A DNA stretch of 7,650 nt from Kiritimatiellia bacterium. Lineage in GTDB: Bacteria; Verrucomicrobiota; Kiritimatiellia; RFP12; UBA1067. Shown piece by piece: positions 1 to 6,334 of this stretch. The first letter of the stretch is position 1. The number at the start of each line of letters is the position of its first letter. The translations under genes were made by a program, and so were the position numbers. The DNA is taken from NCBI GenBank assembly GCA_028707675.1, contig JAQWAM010000050.1, positions 1 to 7,650 on the forward strand. Direction: 5' to 3'. The notes under the pieces were generated by a model that ran no database searches, was not told where the DNA came from, and worked only from the letters and a program-made list of their open reading frames with translations.

Positions 1-1
1 T

Positions 2-67
2 CCGGGCGCGGAAGCCTTTTTGGGGATTGTCGACATGATCTTTTCGCAACCGATCTTTTTCCGCTGA
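2..67 (+). CDS. Possible 3' end of an upstream gene (partial)
   Basis: This frame is open from the window edge to a TGA at 65-67 and reads PGAEAFLGIVDMIFSQPIFFR. The codons (GCG GAA GCC, GTC GAC ATG ATC) resemble those of the genes downstream, so it could be the C-terminus of a gene that starts outside the window. Twenty-one codons are too few to assign a family. The two other plus-strand frames do not look better, but the minus strand is also open here and could hold the first codons of a divergent gene (ATG at about 37, MSTIPKKAS). The call is weak. Confidence 0.25.
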   Translation, partial: PGAEAFLGIVDMIFSQPIFFR

Positions 68-134
68 TCGCCAAACCATGCCGGATGCGCAGAAAGCCAC
101 CGTGGCCGCATCTGTTTTATAAAGGTGACAATCA

Positions 135-163
135 TTGGACCCGAAAAGTTTCCGGGTTATCCT
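135..163 (+). promoter_or_regulatory. Weak candidate promoter for the secreted-protein operon
   Basis: TTGGAC (135-140) and TATCCT (158-163) are separated by 17 nt and would start transcription near 169-171, giving a leader of about 15 nt that contains AAGGAG. The -35 box matches the sigma70 consensus at only 3 of 6 positions and the -10 box at 4 of 6. A dyad, ACCCG (139-143) with CGGGT (153-157), lies across the spacer. A TATAAA at 118-123 is an alternative -10 but has no -35 partner. Confidence 0.25.
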
Positions 164-177
164 ATGGGATGCTAGTT

Positions 178-183
178 AAGGAG
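178..183 (+). promoter_or_regulatory. Shine-Dalgarno unusually close to its ATG
   Basis: AAGGAG is a consensus ribosome-binding sequence but ends only one base before the ATG at 185, where 5-9 nt is usual. An in-frame TAG at 173-175 rules out an earlier start. The next in-frame ATG (251) has no Shine-Dalgarno sequence and would remove the charged n-region of the signal peptide. The 185 start is therefore retained despite the spacing. Confidence 0.45.
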
Positions 184-184
184 A

Positions 185-1087
185 ATGACGCAACACGTGA
201 AAAATAAACCTGACAGCACCATCTTCTGGGGAACCACGTCTTTTATCGGCATGGCCTTGGGTTTGACCGTCTGCGCAAGTGCCGTGCAGGTGGAGTACCT
301 TTATTTAGACGGCTTGGCTGAACCAACGCGCTGGGCACCGTCCGAGTGCGAGCTGTCGGTCTCTCCGCATACGGCTTGGGAGCGTCCCGCCCTGACCATG
401 CGCATACCGGTGGATTACTCAACAGGCGAGAAGCAGTATCCGATCGGCTGGCCGCGTATGTATTTGACCCTGAAAAAGGAAGAGCAGGTCTGGCATGAGT
501 ATGACCGCCTGGAATTCCAGATTCTTGCCGAGTTCTCGCGACCGGTCCTGCCCAAACGCCCGCTGATTCTTCAGGTGCATGACCAGCAGGGCCAGAAAAA
601 GCTGACCACTCTGGACATGACTGCAATCGGCGAGTGGCGCACCGTGCAAATCAACACTCGCGATCTCGGGTTTTCTGGCACAATCACGCGTTTGGGCTTT
701 AACCTCAATGAGGCGGATTACCAAGACAAGGATCTTGTCGCGTTCCATCTCGGCGGTTTCCGGCTGGCGCTGGTTACGGCCGCTTCCGTGGCGGAACTGA
801 GCATGTCAGCTCCGGTTATCTTTTGCGACAGCCGCGTGTTGCCGTTGGAGTTGGTGGTCGAAGGCCCGGACGCAGACCTGGCGTCCGGCATACCGGTTCA
901 GGTGGCCAGTCAAGACGGCATTGTGCTGACCCATAAGGTTGCCGTCTCACGCGGACGCCAGACGGTTTTCATCCCCCTCGCAGGCGCAGACATGTCGCCG
1001 GGCAAATACTCTGCCACGGTGTTTCCGGACGACCGAGAGCGCAGCAAAACAGTTGCCGTGACTTTGACGACAACTCCATGGCGTTAA
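185..1087 (+). CDS. Secreted beta-sandwich protein of unknown function
   Basis: I do not recognise the family. The 300-residue product starts with a signal peptide: polar residues 1-12 with lysines at 6 and 8, a hydrophobic stretch at about 13-30, and a likely signal peptidase I site after A31-S32-A33. C30 is preceded by V29, so it is not a good lipobox. Residues about 60-195 alternate short beta-strand-like segments (YDRLEFQIL, RPLILQVHD, WRTVQINTRDL, ITRLGFNLNEA, VAFHLGGFRLAL), a pattern typical of carbohydrate-binding jelly-roll domains. Residues about 200-295 form a second Ig-like stretch ending SPGKYSATVFPDD. No catalytic motif is visible. It lies 38 bp upstream of a secreted GH123-like glycosidase in the same direction, so a glycan-binding partner is the best guess. 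Alternatively it is the detached N-terminal region of a larger glycosidase. Function is inferred from fold impression and neighbour only. Confidence 0.8.
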   Translation: MTQHVKNKPDSTIFWGTTSFIGMALGLTVCASAVQVEYLYLDGLAEPTRWAPSECELSVSPHTAWERPALTMRIPVDYSTGEKQYPIGWPRMYLTLKKEEQVWHEYDRLEFQILAEFSRPVLPKRPLILQVHDQQGQKKLTTLDMTAIGEWRTVQINTRDLGFSGTITRLGFNLNEADYQDKDLVAFHLGGFRLALVTAASVAELSMSAPVIFCDSRVLPLELVVEGPDADLASGIPVQVASQDGIVLTHKVAVSRGRQTVFIPLAGADMSPGKYSATVFPDDRERSKTVAVTLTTTPWR

Positions 1088-1125
1088 CAGCGTCAACTCG
1101 GCTTTAGCATTCACAAAGGGAAAAC

Positions 1126-3429
1126 ATGCGCACAAAAATCATCTCCTTAACCTTCTTATTCCCGGCATGCCTAACATTTGCCGCGCCTTATGCATTTGAC
1201 TTCGGAACTGCGGAATCGCCTTTACATTCCGGCGCGGTGCTTGTCACGCCAGCCGGCAATAAGCAGGCTGTCTGGAAATCTGCAGACAAGCGTGAAGCGC
1301 GCTCCAATCCGATCATACGCGAATGGACGCTAAACCAACACACCGGCAAAAAAAACCCGCCGCGCTCTTATCAGACCGAATTGACCTGCGACCATGTCCA
1401 CGCGCGGCACGACGAGACTTTGACGCTGGCCGTGCCGGCTGGCGAGTATAAGCTGTTGATTCTGAGCGGCCGTTCCGGCAGCCGGGCAGAGCATGTTTTC
1501 GACATCCGCGTGACCGCCGACGGCGGCGGCAGCGCGTCCGCGACTTTTGCCGGCGGCCATGAGCTGCGCGCGCTCTATCTTGACACCGTGGCAGGCCAAG
1601 ACGGCATTGTCCTGAACATCGCAACCCGCAGCCGATGGCTGATAAACGCGCTGATAGCCGTGCCCGCCGCCGAGTGGCTGGATGTGCATGAAAAAACCAT
1701 CAAGCCGATTCTGGCCGCGTGCTTCATGCTGCCGCCCGAGGAGCTGTCGAAATGGACGGAGACGCCACGTCCAGACACCACGCCAAACCCGGAGTTCACA
1801 GAGCGCCAGAAGCGGGAAGGACTCGTGTTTTATGCCCGCCCATGGTGTGAGCCGGTCTGGCCGGATCACAACCCGCGGCAGCACGAGATCGGCGTTCCGG
1901 CGCGCGCTTTCGCCTCTTGGGGCGAATATGAGCCAATCACCTTCACCCTGCATGCCTTGAAAGACTTTTCTTCCATCAGCGTCAGCCTCAGCGATCTGGT
2001 CAACACGTCCGACGTCAGCCGAGCCTCGATAAAAGCGGATCTCATTGACAAGCGTTATGTCCGCTACATGTATGTGCGGCCCAATTACAGCGCTTTTAAC
2101 ACCTACTACCGCGCACCGGACGTCTTGATGCCTTGGCGGCCGCAGCCTCTGCCGAAAGGCGAAAATTTACGCTTGTGGATGACAGTGCGTGTGCCGCTGG
2201 AGCAGCCTGCCGGCCTTTATCACGGCAGCGCCGCGGTCAGCGCCGACGGCATCAAGCTCGATGTGCCGGTCATACTGCGCGTATTGCCGATCACACTCCA
2301 GAAAGACCAATCGTTGGTTTACGGGCAATACTACCGTCAACCGTTACGCAACCTTAACAGGGCGCCGGACGATTTCTCGCGCGCCTGGTGGCGGCACAAG
2401 GCTGACGCCGAATACATCGACATGCGCGAGCACGGCATGAACACTGTGGTGATGGGCTTAAGCGGCTGGCTGGAAAATAATCAATGGCGGTTCGCTTTTG
2501 ACCGGCTGCAGCGCGATATCGATCTGGCGCGCAGTGTCGGTTTCGACAAGCCCTTTGCCTGCTCGATCCCGACTGGAGTCCTGTATCACAAGCACATGAA
2601 AGCATCTATGGGTTCTCATCTGAGCCGGGTGAAAATGCCGCCCGAAGAATTTTTTGACGAGTTGACCTCAATGGTAAGCTTCATCGAGACCGAAGCCCGA
2701 CGGCGACAGTGGCCGGAGCTACTGTATTATCCTGTGGACGAGCCCTCGACGCGCCCGGAATCGGTCGCCTTTATGGCACGTGTGCTCGCGGCGATCAAGC
2801 GCGTGCCGAACGTCCGCACCTATGTAACCGCTGATCCCGAGCATGAACAGTTCGGGCCGATGCGCCCGCATGTGGACGTCTGGTGCTGCCAGCCGTTCTC
2901 GCTCGGCCGCGAGGCGGTCCTGTCCGACATGCGCGAACGCGGTGTCGAGTACTGGTGTTATCCCAACCATATCTCCGGCGAGAATGACCACACCCCGACC
3001 CTTGGCGCGCGCATGACATACGGTTTCGGTTTCTGGCAGTCGGGTTACCGCGCGCTGATTCCCTGGATTTACCAGGCGAGCGGCGGCGACCCGTGGAATT
3101 ATCTGGACTACAACACGCAGGATTTCTTCAACCGCACCGGCGATGACGGCGCGCCGATACCGGTCACGCTTTGGGAAGCATACCGTGAAGGGATCGATGA
3201 CCACCGTTACGTTCACACGCTGCAGAACCAGATCGCGCGCGTGGCGGCAGCCGGTCACAATGCAGAAGCCGCAGGCGCTCAGTCCGTGCTGGATCAGATC
3301 CTTGAAACCATGAACGTGCAGACCAAATATAAAAACGACGGTCTCTGGTCTCCTGAAACTTTCAACGCCTGGCGCTGGATGCTGGCCGAAAAAATTTTGG
3401 CCCTGCAGAACCTGCCCCATAAACCATGA
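1126..3429 (+). CDS. Secreted GH123/DUF4091-like glycoside hydrolase
   Basis: The 767-residue product is exported: MRTK, a hydrophobic core to about residue 18, and a likely cut after T17-F18-A19 or A20. Residues 22-180 begin YAFDFGTAESPL and look like the malectin-like or galactose-binding beta-sandwich often fused to PVC-group glycosidases. Residues about 230-390 (ASWGEYEPITFTLHALKD ... LPITL) are the beta-sandwich that precedes the barrel in DUF4091 proteins. Residues about 395-700 form the barrel, with YYPVDEPS at 534-541. Known GH123 enzymes are beta-N-acetylgalactosaminidases that use an adjacent Asp-Glu pair in substrate-assisted catalysis, and D538-E539 fits. The C-terminal LWEAYREGIDDHRYV (682-695) matches the DUF4091 ending. 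AAAGGG at 1115-1120, five bases before ATG, supports the start. Hexosamine specificity is inferred; a related DUF4091 glycosidase with another substrate is possible. It is probably cotranscribed with the preceding gene. Confidence 0.8.
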   Translation: MRTKIISLTFLFPACLTFAAPYAFDFGTAESPLHSGAVLVTPAGNKQAVWKSADKREARSNPIIREWTLNQHTGKKNPPRSYQTELTCDHVHARHDETLTLAVPAGEYKLLILSGRSGSRAEHVFDIRVTADGGGSASATFAGGHELRALYLDTVAGQDGIVLNIATRSRWLINALIAVPAAEWLDVHEKTIKPILAACFMLPPEELSKWTETPRPDTTPNPEFTERQKREGLVFYARPWCEPVWPDHNPRQHEIGVPARAFASWGEYEPITFTLHALKDFSSISVSLSDLVNTSDVSRASIKADLIDKRYVRYMYVRPNYSAFNTYYRAPDVLMPWRPQPLPKGENLRLWMTVRVPLEQPAGLYHGSAAVSADGIKLDVPVILRVLPITLQKDQSLVYGQYYRQPLRNLNRAPDDFSRAWWRHKADAEYIDMREHGMNTVVMGLSGWLENNQWRFAFDRLQRDIDLARSVGFDKPFACSIPTGVLYHKHMKASMGSHLSRVKMPPEEFFDELTSMVSFIETEARRRQWPELLYYPVDEPSTRPESVAFMARVLAAIKRVPNVRTYVTADPEHEQFGPMRPHVDVWCCQPFSLGREAVLSDMRERGVEYWCYPNHISGENDHTPTLGARMTYGFGFWQSGYRALIPWIYQASGGDPWNYLDYNTQDFFNRTGDDGAPIPVTLWEAYREGIDDHRYVHTLQNQIARVAAAGHNAEAAGAQSVLDQILETMNVQTKYKNDGLWSPETFNAWRWMLAEKILALQNLPHKP

Positions 3430-3485
3430 GTCATGGGCGCTTGCACCTTTTTTCAATCGCCCAATTGCTGATTCGCGGAGCGCTC

Positions 3486-3514
3486 TTGACTTTGCGGAAA
3501 CAATCCAATATTTT
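3486..3514 (+). promoter_or_regulatory. Candidate distal promoter of rpsO-pnp
   Basis: TTGACT (3486-3491) and TATTTT (3509-3514) are spaced by 17 nt in an AT-rich patch of an otherwise GC-rich region. The -35 box matches the sigma70 consensus at 5 of 6 positions and the -10 box at 4 of 6. Transcription would start near 3521 and give a leader of about 150 nt before rpsO. That leader would include a small CCCG-CTG-CGGG hairpin at about 3552-3562. Confidence 0.45.
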
Positions 3515-3588
3515 ATCGGTCTTTTCCTGCGGTGTGTCTAAGGAGACGATCCCCGCTGCGGGACATCTGGCTTCCGGCCTGATTTCGC

Positions 3589-3618
3589 TTTACAGTGAGC
3601 GGGGAAATTCTCTATAGT
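3589..3618 (+). promoter_or_regulatory. Strong candidate proximal promoter of rpsO-pnp
   Basis: TTTACA (3589-3594) and TATAGT (3613-3618) are separated by 18 nt; each box matches the sigma70 consensus at 5 of 6 positions. Transcription would begin near 3625, leaving a 5' leader of about 49 nt before the rpsO ATG at 3674. This is the best promoter-like sequence upstream of rpsO. Confidence 0.65.
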
Positions 3619-3648
3619 AGCGCCGGAAAGTTAACAGAAAAAAGACAC

Positions 3649-3664
3649 GCGGAACAAGGACCGC
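3649..3664 (+). promoter_or_regulatory. rpsO leader hairpin presenting the Shine-Dalgarno sequence
   Basis: GCGG (3649-3652) pairs with CCGC (3661-3664) around the loop AACAAGGA, so the only good Shine-Dalgarno match (AAGGA, 3656-3660) sits in the loop. Linear distance from it to the ATG is 13 nt, longer than usual. The structure may be a translational control element; S15 is known to bind its own leader in several bacteria. That control is inferred here. Confidence 0.4.
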
Positions 3665-3673
3665 AAGCAGATT

Positions 3674-3937
3674 ATGAGCCAGATCGATAAAAAAAGCATC
3701 CGGAAGCAATTCCAAAGACACGACCGTGACACCGGTTCGAGCGAAGTGCAGGTAGCCGTTCTCACCAAAGAGATCGAGATGCTTACCGAGCACCTCAAGG
3801 CCAACAAGAAAGACCACAGCTCGCGTTACGGCCTCATCCGTAAAGTGAACACGCGCAGAAGCCTTCTTGATTACCTCAAGCGCGAAGATCCTGAAGTTTA
3901 TAAAAAAACCATCAAGGATCTGAACCTGCGCCGCTGA
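3674..3937 (+). CDS. rpsO: 30S ribosomal protein S15
   Basis: The 87-residue product is full length for S15 (usually 88-89 residues). S15 binds 16S rRNA at the three-way junction of the central domain early in 30S assembly and contributes to intersubunit bridges. Diagnostic stretches are visible: [13 protein letters not shown] (residues 19-31), the helix ending [15 protein letters not shown] with the conserved HSSR segment that contacts rRNA, and [19 protein letters not shown] near the C-terminus, followed by LNLRR. The ATG at 3674 matches the usual family start (MSQIDKKS). Its Shine-Dalgarno sequence lies 13 nt upstream in a hairpin loop, so initiation may be regulated. The gene is followed by pnp in the same direction after 141 bp, the classic rpsO-pnp arrangement. 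Identification is secure. Confidence 0.98.
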   Translation: MSQIDKKSIRKQFQRHDRDTGSSEVQVAVLTKEIEMLTEHLKANKKDHSSRYGLIRKVNTRRSLLDYLKREDPEVYKKTIKDLNLRR

Positions 3938-3949
3938 CCTGCGCCCTGC

Positions 3950-3975
3950 GGCCGCGCGGCACTCTCCGCGCGGCC
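3950..3975 (+). promoter_or_regulatory. Perfect GC hairpin between rpsO and pnp
   Basis: GGCCGCGCGG (3950-3959) and CCGCGCGGCC (3966-3975) form a perfect 10-bp stem around the loop CACTCT, 12 bases after the rpsO stop. The following bases (AGTCTCCGTTTA) lack a proper T run, so it is a poor intrinsic terminator. It more likely stabilises the rpsO 3' end, attenuates partially, or serves as a processing site. In E. coli the rpsO-pnp interval likewise carries an attenuator and an RNase III-cut stem; equivalence here is inferred. Confidence 0.6.
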
Positions 3976-4011
3976 AGTCTCCGTTTAGAATCGCCTTCGC
4001 GCGGACCCTCA

Positions 4012-4042
4012 TCACGTTTTCGTGAACCATCTTTCCTGGTTC
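4012..4042 (+). promoter_or_regulatory. Two small stem-loops in the pnp leader
   Basis: TCACG (4012-4016) pairs with CGTGA (4021-4025) around TTTT. GAACCA (4024-4029) pairs with TGGTTC (4037-4042) around TCTTTCC. The two stems share bases 4024-4025, so they compete at their edge or form alternatively. They lie 37 bases or more upstream of the pnp ATG at 4079. A role in pnp mRNA decay or autoregulation is plausible but not shown. Confidence 0.35.
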
Positions 4043-4078
4043 CAAGCTTTACGGTCCTTGTCCGCTGAAAGGCACAAA

Positions 4079-6196
4079 ATGAACGACACTACTGTAGTCT
4101 CCGTCAACGTCGGCGGAGCGGTCATGACTATTGAGACCGGCCTGCTGGCCCGTCAGGCCGCAGGCGCCACCGTGGCGCGGCTTGGCGACACCATGGTCTC
4201 TAGCGCGGTCACCAACACCGACAAACCGAGGGAGGGCATCGACTATTTCCCGCTGCAGGTCGAATACCGGGAAAAGTATTACGCGGCCGGACGCTTCCCC
4301 GGCGGCTTCTTCAAACGCGAGGCGCGCCCGAGCGAGAAGGAGATCCTGACCGCCCGCATTACTGACCGCCCCATCCGTCCGCTCTTCCCGGCGGGCTATC
4401 GGAACGATGTCCAGATCAACAACATGGTGCTTTCAGCCGATTGCGAGAACGATTCCGATATCCTCGCTGTCAACGCGTCATCGGCCGCCCTGCACATCTC
4501 GGAGATTCCGTTCATGGGGCCGATCGGCTGCGTGCGCGTGGGCCGCGTCAACGGCGAGTTCGTCATCAACCCCACCCACACGCAGCGCAAGGACAGCGAT
4601 TTGGACCTGATCTACGCCGGCACACGCGAGCGTTTCCTGATGATGGAGGGCTGCGCCAAGGAGATTTCCGAGGAGGATTTCCTGACCGCAATGAAGCGCG
4701 GGCACGAAGAGGTCGTCAAGATCATCGACGCCCAGCACGAATTGCGCAAAATGCTGGGCAAGCCGGAAAAGGTCGTCACCGAGACCGGCCCCGACGCGGA
4801 CAAGATGTCTTTCCTCTATGAGAACGGCGGCGCCGCACTGCGTCAAGCCCTGCTGATCGCCGACAAACTGGAACGCCAGAACGCGGTCAAGGCCATACGC
4901 GAAGATCTTTGCGCGAAAACTTTGGAGAAGTGGCCGGAAGATGTCACCAAGGAATCGTTTGTCTCGCTCTTCGACGCCATGGAGATAGACCTGGTGCGCA
5001 AGAACATCCTAGAAGACGGCAAGCGCATCGACGGCCGCGCCGCCAACGAGATCCGCAAGCTTTACGCGCAACTGCAGGTGATGCCGCGCGCGCACGGCTC
5101 GGCCATCTTCGAGCGCGGCGAAACATCCGCGCTCGGTTCGGTAACGCTGGGCACCAAAAAAGACGCGCAGGATCTGGACGCCATCACCGGCGGCGTGACC
5201 AGCAAGCCCTTCATGCTGCATTACAACTTCCCGCCTTACTGTGTCGGCGAAGTCGGCCGCCTCGGCAGCACCGGCCGCCGCGAGATCGGCCACGGCGCGC
5301 TAGCCGAGCGCTCCCTGGCCCAGGTCGTGCCCGATGACTACCCCTACACCATCCGCGTGGTGTCGGACATCATGGGATCCAACGGCTCGTCCTCGATGGC
5401 CTCCATCTGCGTCGGCGCGCTGGCCATGATGGACGCCGGCATCCCGATCAAGGCGCCTGTCGCGGGCGTGTCGGTCGGCCTTTTCACCAATAAGGACGAG
5501 AGCCAGAAGATTCTCGTGACCGACATTCTGGGATCTGAGGATCATTGCGGCGACATGGATTTCAAGGTCGCCGGAACTGAAAAGGGCATCACCGGCTTCC
5601 AGGTGGATCTGAAACTGCGCGGCCTCACGTGGGACGTCGTGGAAGAAGCCCTCAAGAGCGCCAAAACCGGACGGCTGCAGATACTTGATTTCATGCGTTC
5701 CGTTTTGCCTGCGTCGCGCGAAGAACTTTCGCCGCTGGCGCCGCGCATAACCACGGTGTACATACCGGTCGACAAGATCGGCGCCCTGATCGGCCCGGGC
5801 GGATCCAACATCCGCCGCGTGTGCGAGATCTCCGGCGCGCAGATCGACATCGAGGACGACGGCAAGGTCAGCATCTACGCCAACAATGCCGAGGCGCTCA
5901 AGATCGCGCAGGACGAAGTCGCCTCCATCACGGCTGAAGCCGAAGAGGGGCGCATCTACGAGGGCACCGTGACCGGCATCAAAGAGTTCGGCTGCTTTGT
6001 CGAGATCCTGCCGGGCAAGGACGGCCTCTGCCACATCAGCGAGCTGGCCGACCGCCGCATCGGCCAGGTCGAGGACGTCTGCAAGGTCGGCGACAAGATG
6101 CAGGTCAAGTGCATCGGCATCGACGACCGCGGCCGCATCAAGCTCAGCCGCCGCGAGGCCATGCGCGACCTCGACCAGCAGAAACAGAACGGCTGA
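4079..6196 (+). CDS. pnp: Polyribonucleotide nucleotidyltransferase (PNPase)
   Basis: PNPase is a phosphorolytic 3'-to-5' exoribonuclease of mRNA and sRNA turnover and can also add tails. The 705-residue product has the full architecture: first RNase PH core (about 1-225; [16 protein letters not shown] at 73-88 is the conserved RNA-contacting loop), a helical linker (about 235-310), the catalytic second RNase PH core (about 315-550), KH (about 557-605; [10 protein letters not shown]) and S1 (about 623-691). Active-site residues are in place: NGSSSM at 435-440 (phosphate site), and D488, D494 and K496 in [10 protein letters not shown] (metal and catalysis). The ATG at 4079 is chosen because AAAGG lies at 4068-4072 and the family start begins here; an in-frame GTG at 4022 would add 19 residues unlike PNPase. 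The C-terminus ends right after S1, without the long acidic or basic tail some phyla have. It is cotranscribed with rpsO and ends at a strong terminator. Confidence 0.98.
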   Translation: MNDTTVVSVNVGGAVMTIETGLLARQAAGATVARLGDTMVSSAVTNTDKPREGIDYFPLQVEYREKYYAAGRFPGGFFKREARPSEKEILTARITDRPIRPLFPAGYRNDVQINNMVLSADCENDSDILAVNASSAALHISEIPFMGPIGCVRVGRVNGEFVINPTHTQRKDSDLDLIYAGTRERFLMMEGCAKEISEEDFLTAMKRGHEEVVKIIDAQHELRKMLGKPEKVVTETGPDADKMSFLYENGGAALRQALLIADKLERQNAVKAIREDLCAKTLEKWPEDVTKESFVSLFDAMEIDLVRKNILEDGKRIDGRAANEIRKLYAQLQVMPRAHGSAIFERGETSALGSVTLGTKKDAQDLDAITGGVTSKPFMLHYNFPPYCVGEVGRLGSTGRREIGHGALAERSLAQVVPDDYPYTIRVVSDIMGSNGSSSMASICVGALAMMDAGIPIKAPVAGVSVGLFTNKDESQKILVTDILGSEDHCGDMDFKVAGTEKGITGFQVDLKLRGLTWDVVEEALKSAKTGRLQILDFMRSVLPASREELSPLAPRITTVYIPVDKIGALIGPGGSNIRRVCEISGAQIDIEDDGKVSIYANNAEALKIAQDEVASITAEAEEGRIYEGTVTGIKEFGCFVEILPGKDGLCHISELADRRIGQVEDVCKVGDKMQVKCIGIDDRGRIKLSRREAMRDLDQQKQNG

Positions 6197-6218
6197 TCAC
6201 CGCTCTCATAGCATCTGT

Positions 6219-6251
6219 AAGGCCCGCGGCATTCGTCGCGGGCTTTTTTTT
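6219..6251 (+). terminator. Rho-independent terminator of rpsO-pnp
   Basis: GCCCGCGGC (6222-6230) pairs with GTCGCGGGC (6235-6243), with one G-T wobble, around the loop ATTC. Eight consecutive T residues follow (6244-6251), and A6219-A6220 can extend the stem into the T run. It lies 22 nt after the pnp stop. It insulates the restriction-modification genes downstream, which therefore need their own promoter. Confidence 0.93.
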
Positions 6252-6288
6252 GTTCAACTGCGCAAATAATCATAATGCACTATTTTAA

Positions 6289-6318
6289 TACTGCCGTGTT
6301 GACTTGCTTTAGGCAGTA
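6289..6318. repeat. Inverted repeat bracketing the hsdS -35 box (candidate operator)
   Basis: TACTGCC (6289-6295) and its exact reverse complement GGCAGTA (6312-6318) are 16 nt apart. The left arm lies just upstream of the -35 box and the right arm fills most of the -35/-10 spacer. Arm centres are 23 bp apart, about two helical turns, which suits a dimeric repressor or controller protein. No regulator gene is visible in the window, so the operator role is inferred. Confidence 0.4.
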
Positions 6319-6328
6319 GTGATATAGT
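6299..6328 (+). promoter_or_regulatory. Promoter of the hsdS-hsdM operon
   Basis: TTGACT (6299-6304) and TATAGT (6323-6328) are spaced by 18 nt, each matching the sigma70 consensus at 5 of 6 positions. TG at 6320-6321 makes an extended -10. Transcription initiating 6-8 nt after the -10 box would begin at about 6334-6336, on the hsdS ATG (6335). Confidence 0.7.
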
Positions 6329-6334
6329 GTCTTC

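Noticed and set aside
263..286. Lipoprotein signal at C30 of the 300-residue protein
   Set aside because: The residue before the cysteine is valine, not glycine, alanine or serine. The A-S-A site three residues later is a better signal peptidase I site.
2719..3456. 245-codon minus-strand frame opposite the glycosidase
   Set aside because: It is antisense of the catalytic domain and DUF4091-like end, with no coherent domain in its own translation.
3435..3462. GGGCG...CGCCC with a T run as a terminator after the glycosidase
   Set aside because: The stem is only 5 bp with an 18-nt loop, and the T run (3448-3453) is inside the loop rather than after the stem.
3426..3617. 63-codon plus-strand frame overlapping the glycosidase stop as ATGA
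   Set aside because: Despite the coupling-like overlap there is no Shine-Dalgarno sequence and no recognisable protein, and the frame runs through both candidate rpsO promoters.
4022..4078. GTG start giving PNPase a 19-residue N-terminal extension
   Set aside because: The extension is unlike PNPase, lies over predicted leader stem-loops and has no good ribosome-binding site. The ATG at 4079 has AAAGG six bases upstream.
5300..6034. 244-codon minus-strand frame opposite pnp
   Set aside because: It is the antisense of well-conserved PNPase catalytic and KH/S1 coding sequence, open because of GC-biased third positions, and shows no family motif.
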